This document shows, one piece after another, positions 1-8,143 of a stretch of DNA of 64,000 nt. Every line of letters starts with the position of its first letter. Position 1 is the stretch's first letter. The stretch lies in contig NZ_RAPS01000001.1 of NCBI RefSeq assembly GCF_003610255.1, positions 1 through 64,000 on the forward strand. The letters are read 5' to 3'. The notes under the pieces were generated by a model. The model was not told where the DNA came from. It did not search any database and saw only the letters and a program-made list of their open reading frames with translations. The translations under genes and the position numbers were made by a program. This DNA is from Streptomyces sp. TLI_171. Its GTDB lineage: Bacteria > Actinomycetota > Actinomycetes > Streptomycetales > Streptomycetaceae.

Positions 1-334
1 CTGACCGGCTACGACAACGACAGCCCCGCCCGCAGAGCACTGCGACCGAGCAGCACGGTCCCTGTCGCGATGGCTGTCGCGGCCCGCCCACACACGGGGA
101 TCCGGCCCTCCCACGCACGTCACACACCGCCACAGCACCCCCAACGCGACACCCCCCGCGACAGGGGCGCCCCGCCCGGCAGCGGGCCCGAGCAAGGACG
201 GCCCGGGGCCGGGGCCCGCTGCTCCTGGCAGGCCGGGACGCCTGCCCCCGGGACAGGGCCCGACGAACAGGCGCAACGGGCCGGAACCACGAACGGCCCG
301 GGGCCGCAGAACGCTGACCTCCTACGGGTGGTCC
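1..334. other. No recognisable gene
   Basis: Open frames exist on both strands, as expected at this GC content. None has a recognisable product or a convincing ribosome binding site. The frame open from base 1 on the plus strand could be the tail of a gene that starts outside the window, but nothing in it is recognisable. Confidence 0.4.
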
Positions 335-592
335 TCACCCGTAGGTGCCACGCGATCCCGACGGCTCAGTCCTCCTCGGCCCGAGGCGGAGAAGCCTGCC
401 CCGGACAAGCTCTTCGAGCACAGCGATCCGGCTGCGCAGATCCTCGATCTCCTGATCGAGACGCGGAGAGACGTTCCCGAAGCGGGAGCTCCTGGGGCCG
501 CCGGTAAGGGGCTCCCCGCCAGGAGCATGAACGAAGCCGACATAGGCCGCCAACTGCCTGAGCGGGGACGGCGAGGAAGGATCCTTGGTCAC
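335..592 (-). CDS. Small hypothetical protein with C-terminal coiled coil
   Basis: An 85-residue frame starting at GTG 592. The frame is open further upstream, but that part is compositionally biased and looks non-coding. The last 40 residues contain a charged heptad-like stretch (PRLDQEIEDLRSRIAVLEEL) typical of a short coiled coil, followed by a basic tail. No ribosome binding site is obvious, so the start is uncertain. No family is recognised. The helix-forming composition differs from the random Arg/Pro-rich translations around it, which is the only reason to think it is coding. Confidence 0.35.
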   Translation of the reverse strand: MTKDPSSPSPLRQLAAYVGFVHAPGGEPLTGGPRSSRFGNVSPRLDQEIEDLRSRIAVLEELVRGRLLRLGPRRTEPSGSRGTYG

Positions 593-1035
593 GCGCCGCA
601 AGCTACCCGAACCCCACAGCCGGGCAACGACCGGCCCCGGCACAGCCAGCCGGACCCGGAACGACGGCCAGGGCAGCCCGCCGCCGGGAGGCAACACGAC
701 AACCAGGCGCAGCCGTACCGGGCCGGGAACGGCGGCCAGGGCGCGGCCCGGGGCCGGCGATCGGCGGACCGCTCCCGGCGGCGGGGAGCAGCCCGGCCAC
801 CGCCGGAATCCACCGGCGAACCCGCCCCGTGAATTCACGACCCGCCGGAACAGCCCCGACCGGGCGGTAATTCAGGGTGAATCGACAAGGCAAATCCGGT
901 ACGGAAACCGGCGGCATCTCCGACGGGCCGTCAATTCACGGGAGCACCCCGAAGCAGCCCCGACCCCTGAACCGCCCGCCCGGCCCGGCGCTGCCCCGCC
1001 CGGCCGAGGTAACCAACCACCCAACGTCACCAAAA
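593..1035. other. No recognisable gene
   Basis: About 440 bases between the small coiled-coil ORF and the 3' end of the replication-relaxation gene. The translations are low-complexity Arg/Pro/Gly in all frames. I see no promoter, repeat or RNA signature that I can support. Confidence 0.4.
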
Positions 1036-2672
1036 TCACCCGCCCCGGACGCCGCCCCACCGCCGGACGACGCCCGGCCGCCCGCCCGGATTGGTCCACC
1101 AGAAGGCAAAAGCGGCCACCAAACGCGGCGAGGTCACACCACCGCGACTCGTCGCCGGGTAGAGCCTCGCGTGCAGCACCCGCACCTCCCACCACAGTTC
1201 ATCCGGAACGGAGACCAGCGCGGCCACCAGCTCGCGCCTGGACGGGACCGGCAGCATCAGCGGGCCCAAGTCCTGTACGGCGCGGGCCTGTTCGCAGTCG
1301 GGGCACTCCAGCCGGTCCGGTCGGGCCTCCTGGCGCAGCTCCAGCTTCGAGCCCTCCTTCTCACCGATGGAGCCCCGGCACGTCCAGCACGGGCGCAGCG
1401 CGGCGTTGGCCGTGCGGGCAGCCTCCAGTTGTTCTTCGGCCTCCCAGCTGCCGTACACCCAGGTGCTCTCCTCCTCGGGAATCTCGCCGCAGTCGATGCA
1501 GACCAGGTAGTCCATCAGCTCCTGGTGGGCCTTGTGCTCCTCGGCCTGGCGGGCGGCTTGGCGCAGGTCGTACGCGGCCCGGTCGTTCGGGTTCTCCAGC
1601 GCCTCGGTGAGGGAGGGCCGGCCCCGGCGGCCGAAGCGCCACCAGACCGGCCCCATCGGGCCGTGGTCGGCCAGCAGTTCCAGGGTGGTCGCGATGATGG
1701 GCAGGGCGTCGTCGTACTCGCGCCAGCCGTCGTCGTTGTAGTCGCGGACCGCCCTGCACCACTGGCCGCGCCAGCAGTCGGCGGATAGGTCCGCCACCGC
1801 CTGCTGCCGGCCTGCCAGGGCGACGGGTCCGGCGTCGGTGACGACCAGGGCGACGGGCGGGTACCCGGGCCGGGTGTGGCCGGGCCAGGTGCGGCGCCAC
1901 CAGTGCACCGTGCGGTCGGCCGACTCGTGGTGGGAGCGGGCCGGGTCGTTGTCGCGGACCTTGGTGCGGACCAGCTCGCGGTAGCGGGGAACTTCGCGGC
2001 GACGTCGGCCGGGGCCATGGTGGAGCGGTCGACCTCGACCATCAGCACCGGCACCCCGATCTCCGGGGCCTGCCACACGCCGTCCGGGCGCACCTTTCGC
2101 CGGCCGCCCGGCAGCAGGAACTCGGTCTCGGTCGACCAGGACCGCACCGTGCCGACCCCGCCCGCGGCCCCGGGGGCGGTGCCGCCGAGGACGAACGCGG
2201 CGATCGTCTCGTTGACGGCCATCGCGTGCTGGGCGCCAGTACGGCCTGCGCCCCGGGCCGTGCCGCCCATCTCCGAGCGGACCATGCCGAGCACGGCGGC
2301 GGCCGCGTCCAGACCGGCCGCGCCCTCCAGCCGCCACGTCTTGTGCCGGTGCTTGGTGTTGCCGTCGGAGGCGACCAGGCCGTGCAGCGCGAGGTCGCCC
2401 AGCGCCTGCCGGACCGCCTTGTTCGACGCCGCACCGGGGCGCAGCAGGCGCTGGAGCTGGTCGGCGGTGGCGACCTTGAGAACGCCGAGCGCGCCAAGGA
2501 CGTCCGAGCGCAGCGCGGTGGTCGAGCCGTTCGGGTTGGCGGCGCCGCGCCGGAACGCGGTCCGTCCCGGCCGGGACGGACCGGCCGCCTCGACGACGTC
2601 GGCCCGGTCGTCGTAGTCGTCGGGCTGGCCGTCGTTGTCGTCGGGCTCGGCGGGGCTCTGGCAGGTGCTCAC
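1036..2672 (-). pseudogene. Replication-relaxation family protein, frameshifted
   Basis: Starts at GTG 2672, with AGGAG six bases upstream. The first about 227 codons run in one frame: an acidic N-terminus, then a winged-helix-like region (VATADQLQRLLRPGAASNKA) and a nuclease-like core with VEVDRS. At 1986-1989 a run of four C (minus strand) breaks the frame. Adding one C restores AKFPRYRELVRTKVRDND and an open frame to 1036, giving about 545 residues. The C-terminal part holds two CxxC pairs (CIDC, CWTC, CPDC), probably a zinc ribbon. Replication-relaxation proteins (PF13814 type) are typical of actinobacterial plasmids and integrative elements, where they are thought to help plasmid replication or transfer. 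The break may be a sequencing error in a homopolymer. Family assignment is fairly sure; function is inferred. Confidence 0.7.
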
Positions 2673-2747
2673 GGACGTCTCCTGGTGGCCGTGGTCGGGG
2701 CGTTGCCTTCGAGGGATATCCGGCGCTCCTGACAGCCGCCAAGCCCG

Positions 2748-2960
2748 TTGTCGGCCCGCGCGCCGCGTCCCCTCCAACCACCCCTGCTTCCAGCCCCGCC
2801 GCCGCTGACCACCGCCCGCCGGCCCACCGACTGCCTCGCCCTGGAGGTCGGCCGCAGCGTCCTCGCCCCGGTCGGCAACCGCGACACCCCCACCGGCGAA
2901 CTCCTCTTCGACCCCGAACTGGTGATCCGCGCCACCACCGCGCCCGCACCGCTGCGCTGA
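2748..2960 (+). other. Possible short ORF or gene tail
   Basis: A 70-codon frame whose last about 40 residues (for example LEVGRSVLAPVGNRDTPTGE) look protein-like, while the first 30 are Pro/Arg-rich. It ends just before the tandem repeat. It could be the 3' remnant of a gene. No family is recognised and no ribosome binding site is seen. Confidence 0.2.
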
Positions 2961-2962
2961 CC

Positions 2963-3014
2963 CCGGACGCCCGGACGTCCGGACGCCCGGACGTCCGGAC
3001 GTCCGGACGTCCGG
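2963..3014 (+). repeat. Tandem repeat of an 8-bp unit, 6.5 copies
   Basis: Six and a half head-to-tail copies of CCGGACGY, alternating C and T at the last position in the first four copies and then T only. The array lies in the gap between the plus-strand ORF tail and the terminator at 3028. Each unit overlaps a CCGG or ACGT palindrome. Confidence 0.9.
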
Positions 3015-3027
3015 CCACCCGGACGAG

Positions 3028-3061
3028 AACGCCCGGCCACCCTCCCCGGTGGCCGGGCGTT
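3028..3061. terminator. Strong bidirectional hairpin terminator
   Basis: A perfect 14-bp stem (AACGCCCGGCCACC at 3028-3041 pairing with 3048-3061) closes a 6-base loop and is followed by TTC. It lies 17 bases past the stop of the minus-strand LuxR-type gene and after the plus-strand ORF, so it can serve both strands. Confidence 0.8.
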
Positions 3062-3077
3062 CTTCCGTGACACCCCG

Positions 3078-4049
3078 TCAGAGCCAGCCCCGGTGGGCGG
3101 CCTTGATGCCAGCCTCGAAACGGCTGCTGGCGTCCAGCCGTTCCATGATCGAGGCCATGTGGCGGCCGATGGTGCGCGAGGAGATGCCCAGCCGCTGCCC
3201 GGCCGCCTCGTCGGTGAGGCCGCCGCCGAGCAGGCGCAGCAGCTCGCGCTCGGTCGGGGTGAGCCCGGTCGCCGGGTCGTCCGGCCGGGCCGCGCCGAGC
3301 GGGACGGCGGTGCTCCAGGCCTGCTCGAACAGATCGAGCAGGGCGCCGATGATGCCTGGCTCGGTGACGTGCAGCGCGCCCTTGCGGCTGTCCGCCGGGT
3401 CGATCGGGACGAGCGCCTGGACCCGGTCCACGATGATCACCCGCTGCGGCACGGCGGGCGCGGTGCGGACCTCGCCGCCCTGCCCGAGCAGCCAGTTGGC
3501 GTACGCCGTGACGTGCGGCTGGCGGCGGGTGGTGTCCTGGTAGAGCGTCCGCATGGTGATGCCGCGGGCCAGTGCCGCGCTGTCGGAGGGACGGCTGGCG
3601 TCCAGGTCGTCGGGGCGCTGGGCGCGCGGATGGGTGGTCAGCACCTCGCGCTCGGTCTGCCGGGCCATCAGCTCCAGCCGGGCCCGGATGGAGTCCATAC
3701 CGAGCAGGCGCTCCCCGTGCGCGGGCCGGTGCTCGGCCCGCTCCGCGACCATCCTGGTCACGGCGGCCCGGGACGCCGCCAACTGGGCCTGCCGGGCGGC
3801 GAGTTCGGCCTCGTGCCGGGCCAGTACGTCGGCCAGGCCGATCTCCGGGTCCACCGCGCGCAGCTGCCCCGGACGGTCGGCGGACACCCGGACCAGCATC
3901 AGCGCGCCGAGTTCGTCGAGGCAGTCGTGGACCTGCGACTCGCTCAGCCCGCTGCGGGCGGCCAGCTCCGCCACCCCGTCCAACGGGTGGTCGAGCATCG
4001 CCCGGTACACCGTGCCGGCCTCGACCGACACCCCCAGTGCCTCCAGCAT
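3078..4049 (-). CDS. LuxR-type transcriptional regulator with TrmB-like N-terminus
   Basis: A 323-residue protein from ATG 4049, preceded by a purine-rich site containing GGAGG. Residues about 10-60 resemble a TrmB-type winged helix (VAELAARSGLSESQVHDCLD). The middle part is an alpha-helical sensor region (RHEAELAARQAQLAASRAAV). The last 65 residues form a LuxR/GerE HTH, with LTPTERELLRLLGGGLTDE followed by IGRHMASIMERL. This architecture is common in actinobacteria, where many such regulators are orphan and control nearby secreted peptides or metabolism. It is divergent from the small secreted protein gene at 4448, and a perfect 17-bp palindrome lies between them. The target is inferred from position only. 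Confidence 0.9.
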   Translation of the reverse strand: MLEALGVSVEAGTVYRAMLDHPLDGVAELAARSGLSESQVHDCLDELGALMLVRVSADRPGQLRAVDPEIGLADVLARHEAELAARQAQLAASRAAVTRMVAERAEHRPAHGERLLGMDSIRARLELMARQTEREVLTTHPRAQRPDDLDASRPSDSAALARGITMRTLYQDTTRRQPHVTAYANWLLGQGGEVRTAPAVPQRVIIVDRVQALVPIDPADSRKGALHVTEPGIIGALLDLFEQAWSTAVPLGAARPDDPATGLTPTERELLRLLGGGLTDEAAGQRLGISSRTIGRHMASIMERLDASSRFEAGIKAAHRGWL

Positions 4050-4269
4050 TCCGTCCCCCTCCGCGCCCGGCGCAGCCGTCCCCGTGAGTGGATGGCGTGC
4101 GAATCCTTTCAGGGCCCCACTCCTCCTTCAAGAAAGATCAATGGGGCCATCGGGACTGGTCGGGGCATATGCGCGCGAAATCTGTTCGATTTTTGGCGCC
4201 CTCCGGCCCCTCCGGGGAGCGGCCTGGCGGCGGTCCTGTCGGGGAGCGGACAGCGGGTCCGGTGTCCGG

Positions 4270-4286
4270 AACCAGACTGTCTGGTT
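4270..4286. promoter_or_regulatory. Perfect 17-bp palindrome, candidate operator
   Basis: AACCAGAC-T-GTCTGGTT is a perfect inverted repeat with 8-bp arms around one central base. It lies 221 bases upstream of the LuxR-type regulator start and 162 bases upstream of the small secreted protein start. That divergent position is where an autoregulatory operator would be expected. A related half-site, GACAGTC, follows at 4290-4296. Binding by the adjacent regulator is inference. Confidence 0.55.
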
Positions 4287-4447
4287 GGGGACAGTCGGCA
4301 TGCCTTCCCCCGGGTCCGGCGGCACGGAAAGCTTTACCTCGCCGCCAGGGAAACGGACCGGGCGGCAGCCGGCCGAAGCGTCTACCGCGGGACGTGGAGC
4401 CGGACCACAGCCAGCCCGCCCCACCGACACCGGAAGAGGTCCACCCC

Positions 4448-4636
4448 GTGCTCCGCACCCGCATCGCCCAGGCCGCCGCGGTCGCCGCCCTCGCCCTGAC
4501 CGCCCTCGCCGCCCTCCCCATCGCCGCCCAGGCCGACGAGACCCCGGCGCCGACGCCGACCGCCACGGCCCAGCCGACCGGGGCCCCCGCCCCCGGGACC
4601 GTGCAGCCCGCCGGCAACTACGGCTGGGGCGACTGA
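4448..4636 (+). CDS. Small secreted peptide
   Basis: A 62-residue product from GTG 4448, with GGAAGAGG upstream at suitable spacing. It has a clear signal peptide: a basic start (VLRTR), a hydrophobic Ala/Leu core, then AAQA before DE. The mature part is only about 32 residues, rich in Pro, Thr and Ala, and ends NYGWGD. No family is recognised. It is followed after six bases by the next ORF and faces the LuxR-type regulator across the palindrome. It could be an extracellular signal or a small exported precursor. That role is a guess. Confidence 0.65.
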   Translation: MLRTRIAQAAAVAALALTALAALPIAAQADETPAPTPTATAQPTGAPAPGTVQPAGNYGWGD

Positions 4637-4642
4637 TCCCCG

Positions 4643-4969
4643 ATGGACGTCGTCCACGCCAGCCTGCACCGCAGACACCCTGCGGAGCCCGTGCCGGACG
4701 GTGAGACGGCGGAGATCCTCGCGGCCCTCTGGGCCCACGCACTGCCCGCCGACGGGCTGCAGCACATCACCGCCCGCGGCGAGAACGACCGCACCGACCT
4801 CCTGATCTACCTCCGCACCCTCCCCGACCCGGATCCCGCCCCCGACGGCCAGCCGGCCGTGCAGCGGGCCCACCGGTTGATCGCCCGCACCCACCGGGCC
4901 TCGCCCCTGCTCCGCCGGAGCCACCTCCCGCCGGTCCCGCCCGCGGACCACGCGGCCGGCCCGCGCTGA
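4643..4969 (+). CDS. Hypothetical protein following the secreted peptide
   Basis: A 108-residue soluble protein starting at ATG 4643, six bases after the stop of the secreted-peptide gene, so the two are probably co-transcribed and translationally coupled. The first about 75 residues are acidic and helical (for example EILAALWAHALPADG). The C-terminus is Pro/Arg-rich. No signal peptide, membrane segment or known domain is visible. Its job is unknown. Confidence 0.55.
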   Translation: MDVVHASLHRRHPAEPVPDGETAEILAALWAHALPADGLQHITARGENDRTDLLIYLRTLPDPDPAPDGQPAVQRAHRLIARTHRASPLLRRSHLPPVPPADHAAGPR

Positions 4970-5088
4970 GCCCGCGCCGCCCGCCGCGCCCCGCAATACC
5001 CCTCTCCCGGACCTCCCGCCGCTCCGCCGTGCCCGAACCCGGCCGACCGGGCGTCCACCCGACCACTCGTCAGACAGGAAGCTTCGCC

Positions 5089-6642
5089 ATGCCCGCTGTG
5101 TCCTCCTCCTCGTCCTCCGCCAAGCTCGCCAAGCTCGCCCGGACCGCCCTCGCCACCGCGATCGCCGCCTCCGGCGTGATCGCCGGCTCGGTGTTCTCGG
5201 CCGGAACCGCACAGGCCGCCACCACCGGCGACTCGATCGTCAACACCGCCGCCGGGCAACTCGGCAACGCCGCCTGCGGCAACGGCGGCCGCGGCTACTA
5301 CGCGTCCGGCACCGGACAGACCAACAGCTGCTCGGGCGGCCAGGAGGCGCACCCCTGGTGCGCCGACTTCGTCGGCTGGGTCTGGGCCCGCAACGGCGTG
5401 CAGAACCTCGGCATCCTGAACGACCTCGCCAACTCCCTGCAGACGTACGGCAACAACAACGGCACCCTGGGCAGCACGCCGCACGTCGGCGACGCGGTCT
5501 TCTTCCACCCGAGCGGCTACAGCACCGGCTACACCACCTACGACCACGTGGCGATCGTCTCCGCGGTCAACTCCGACGGCACCATCGACTGGATCGGCGG
5601 CAACCAGGGCAGCTCGCCCGGCTACGTGACCCGCAACACCCGGATGCCCGGAGCCGTCGGCTCCAGGGAGTGGTCGGTCAACGGCGTCAACGTGCACCTG
5701 GCAGGCTACATCCGGCCGGTCGGCGGCCAGGCCGCGGTCCAGCGCGGCGACCTGTTCCACGAGTCCCGCGACCCGTGGGGCTCCTGGTCCGGCTTCGCGG
5801 CGGTGAACGGCTACGCCGGCGCGCCGTCGTTCAACGCCAGCCAGGAAGCCATCACCTCGACGCCCGACAAGTCGACCCAGACCCTGGCGGCCGGCAACGA
5901 CGGCAACCTGTACCACACGGCCCGCTACGCGAACGGCTCGTGGACCGGCTGGGCCCCGCTCGCCGGCTACGCCGGCGCCCCGAACTTCTCCGCGAAGTCC
6001 TTCTCGATCGCGGGCATGCCGAACGGCGACGCGCAGGTCCTGGCGGTCGGCAACGACGGCGGCATCTACTTCACCACCCGCCTGGTGAGCGGCAGCTGGC
6101 AGAGCTGGAGCAAGGTCGGCGACTGGGGCGCCCGCAAGGTGGCGATCACCGCGATGCCCAACGGCGACGCCCAGATCCTGATCATCGGCAACGACGGGCT
6201 GGTCTACCACAACATCCACTTCGCCGACGGCACCTGGCAGGGCTGGAACGGCGTGGCGGGCTTCGGCGGCGCGGCCTCGTTCGCGGCCAACAGCATCTCG
6301 CTGGCCGGCATGCCGAACGGTGACGCCCAGCTGGTCGCGGTCGGCAACGACGGCAACATCTACCACTCGATCCGGCTGGCCAGCGGCTCCTGGCAGGGCT
6401 GGGGCCCGGTCGCGGGCGTCGGCGGCGCGGCGAACTTCGCCGCCTCCAGCATCGGCATCACCAGCACCCCGAACGGTGACGCCCAGCTGGTCGCGGTCGG
6501 CAACGACGGCATCGCCTACCACAACGCCCGCTTTGCGAGCGGGTCCTGGCAGGGCTGGGGCTCGCTCGGCTTCGGCGCGGTCAACGTCGCCATCGCCGGG
6601 GTCGGGGACGGCTCCTCGCAGGTCCTCGCCACCCACAGCTGA
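5089..6642 (+). CDS. Secreted CHAP-domain cell-wall hydrolase with propeller C-terminus
   Basis: A 517-residue protein from ATG 5089, preceded by AGGAAG. The frame is open 20 codons further upstream, but this ATG begins a proper signal peptide with an AQA cleavage site near residue 43. A CHAP domain follows. It has the catalytic Cys in HPWCADFVGW, the His in YDHVAIVSAV and an Asn in GGNQG, so it should cut peptidoglycan as an amidase or peptidase outside the cell. From about residue 220 to the end there are six repeats of about 47 residues built on NDG-x-x-Y-H and GSWxGW motifs, like PLL-type beta-propeller lectins. These probably bind wall glycans. The last strand ends LATHS, identical to the next gene. 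The pair looks like a tandem duplication of the binding module. Confidence 0.9.
   Translation: MPAVSSSSSSAKLAKLARTALATAIAASGVIAGSVFSAGTAQAATTGDSIVNTAAGQLGNAACGNGGRGYYASGTGQTNSCSGGQEAHPWCADFVGWVWARNGVQNLGILNDLANSLQTYGNNNGTLGSTPHVGDAVFFHPSGYSTGYTTYDHVAIVSAVNSDGTIDWIGGNQGSSPGYVTRNTRMPGAVGSREWSVNGVNVHLAGYIRPVGGQAAVQRGDLFHESRDPWGSWSGFAAVNGYAGAPSFNASQEAITSTPDKSTQTLAAGNDGNLYHTARYANGSWTGWAPLAGYAGAPNFSAKSFSIAGMPNGDAQVLAVGNDGGIYFTTRLVSGSWQSWSKVGDWGARKVAITAMPNGDAQILIIGNDGLVYHNIHFADGTWQGWNGVAGFGGAASFAANSISLAGMPNGDAQLVAVGNDGNIYHSIRLASGSWQGWGPVAGVGGAANFAASSIGITSTPNGDAQLVAVGNDGIAYHNARFASGSWQGWGSLGFGAVNVAIAGVGDGSSQVLATHS
6384..6594 (+). repeat. 211-bp segment identical to 7824-8034
   Basis: Bases 6384-6594 in the CHAP gene are identical to 7824-8034 in the transglycosylase gene, at a fixed offset of 1440 bp. 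The matching encodes the last blades of the propeller. Flanking parts of the repeats diverge steadily, which suggests recent gene conversion or a tandem duplication that is still being homogenised at this end. Confidence 0.9.
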
Positions 6643-6671
6643 GCCCACCGGGCGACTCGCCCGACCTGCTC

Positions 6672-6705
6672 GGCCCGCTCACCGGTCCCGTCCGGTGGGC
6701 GGGCC
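6672..6705 (+). terminator. Hairpin terminator after the CHAP gene
   Basis: GGCCCGCTCACCGG pairs with CCGGTGGGCGGGCC across a 6-base loop, with one T-G wobble. It starts 29 bases past the stop codon and separates the two hydrolase genes. Confidence 0.6.
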
Positions 6706-6795
6706 GCTCCCCGCCTCCGCCGCACCGCCCGCTCGCACCGCCCGTCCCGCCCGCCGGGCCTCTTCGCAGCCTTCGACCACCAGGAGCCCGTCACC

Positions 6796-8082
6796 GTGCC
6801 CGCGCCCCGCCGCAAGCCCGCCGCCGTCCTCGCCCTCGCCTCGGCCGCCGCCCTCGCCCTCCCCGTCCTCGCGGCCAGCACCGCCCAGGCCGCCTCCGTC
6901 GCCAACTGGGACAAGGTCGCCCAGTGCGAGAGCAGCGGCAACTGGAGCATCAACTCCGGCAACAGCCTCTACGGCGGCCTCCAGTTCGACCTGCCGACCT
7001 GGCGCGCCTACGGCGGCACCCAGTACGCCGCCTACCCGCACCAGGCCACCAAGCAGCAGCAGATCCTGATCGGCGAGAAGGTGCTCAACGGCCCGCAGGG
7101 CGCCGGGGCCTGGCCGCACTGCGGCGGCCCGCTGGTCGGCGACCACACCAACCCGTACCCCACCACCCCCGCGCCCACCGAGCGCGGCACCCTCTACCAC
7201 GAGGTCCGCGACCCGTGGGGCTCCTGGTCCGGCTTCGCCGCCGTGATCGGCTACGGCAGCGCGCCGTCGTTCAACGCCGGCCAGGAAGCCATCACCTCGA
7301 CGCCCGACAGGTCGACCCAGAGCCTCGCCCGCGGCAACGACGGCAACCTCTACCACACGGCCCGCTACCCGGACGGCTCGTGGACCGGCTGGGCCCCGCT
7401 CGGCGGGGTCGGCGGCGCGGCCAACTTCGCGGCCAGCACCTTCTCGATCGCGGGCATGCCGAACGGTGACGCGCAGGTGCTGGCGGTCGGCAACGACGGC
7501 GGCATCTACTTCAACGCCCGCCTGGTGAGCGGAAGTTGGCAAGGGTGGAGCAAGGTCGGCGACTGGAGCGCCCGAAAGGTCTCGATCGCCGCGATGCCCA
7601 ACGGCGACTCGCAGGTCCTGATCGTCGGCAACGACGGGCTGGTCTACCACAACATCCGTTTCGACAACGGAAGTTGGCAGGGCTGGAACGGGGTGGCGGG
7701 CTTCGGTGGGGCCGCTTCGTTCGGTGCGAGCAACGTGGCGATCACGGGCATGCCGAACGGTGACGCGCAGCTGGTCGCGGTCGGCAACGACGGCAACGTC
7801 TACCACTCGATCCGGCTGGCCAACGGCTCCTGGCAGGGCTGGGGCCCGGTCGCGGGCGTCGGCGGCGCGGCGAACTTCGCCGCCTCCAGCATCGGCATCA
7901 CCAGCACCCCGAACGGTGACGCCCAGCTGGTCGCGGTCGGCAACGACGGCATCGCCTACCACAACGCCCGCTTTGCGAGCGGGTCCTGGCAGGGCTGGGG
8001 CTCGCTCGGCTTCGGCGCGGTCAACGTCGCCATCACCGGCCTGGCCGACGGCTCCTCGCAGGTCCTCGCCACCCACAGCTGA
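6796..8082 (+). CDS. Secreted Rpf-like transglycosylase with propeller C-terminus
   Basis: A 428-residue protein from GTG 6796, with CAGGAG nine bases upstream. A signal peptide ends in TAQA near residue 34. It is followed at once by a resuscitation-promoting-factor/transglycosylase domain: VANWDKVAQCESSGNW with the catalytic Glu, YGGLQFDLPTWRAYGG, and a conserved late Cys (PHCGG). This domain cleaves the glycan strand of peptidoglycan. From about residue 130 the protein carries the same six GSWxGW repeats as the neighbouring CHAP enzyme, with near identity in the last two blades. The two products would attack the same wall from different bonds while using a shared binding module. A terminator follows at 8105. 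Confidence 0.9.
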   Translation: MPAPRRKPAAVLALASAAALALPVLAASTAQAASVANWDKVAQCESSGNWSINSGNSLYGGLQFDLPTWRAYGGTQYAAYPHQATKQQQILIGEKVLNGPQGAGAWPHCGGPLVGDHTNPYPTTPAPTERGTLYHEVRDPWGSWSGFAAVIGYGSAPSFNAGQEAITSTPDRSTQSLARGNDGNLYHTARYPDGSWTGWAPLGGVGGAANFAASTFSIAGMPNGDAQVLAVGNDGGIYFNARLVSGSWQGWSKVGDWSARKVSIAAMPNGDSQVLIVGNDGLVYHNIRFDNGSWQGWNGVAGFGGAASFGASNVAITGMPNGDAQLVAVGNDGNVYHSIRLANGSWQGWGPVAGVGGAANFAASSIGITSTPNGDAQLVAVGNDGIAYHNARFASGSWQGWGSLGFGAVNVAITGLADGSSQVLATHS

Positions 8083-8104
8083 ACCGGACGGCCGGGACGC
8101 GGCG

Positions 8105-8131
8105 GCGCCACGAGGCGGTTCCCCGTGGCGC
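8105..8131. terminator. Hairpin terminator between convergent genes
   Basis: GCGCCACG (8105-8112) pairs with CGTGGCGC (8124-8131) around an 11-base loop. It lies between the ends of the plus-strand transglycosylase gene and the minus-strand exonuclease-family gene. Confidence 0.6.
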
Positions 8132-8143
8132 GCACGGGAGCTG

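Noticed and set aside
2963..3014. CRISPR or origin iterons
   Set aside because: The unit is only 8 bp and directly adjacent; no spacers and no nearby initiator gene on that side.
1036..4131. A 1031-codon minus-strand open frame spanning two genes
   Set aside because: Only its first (3') 320 codons are coding; the rest is an out-of-frame reading of the replication-relaxation and LuxR-type genes, kept open by high GC.
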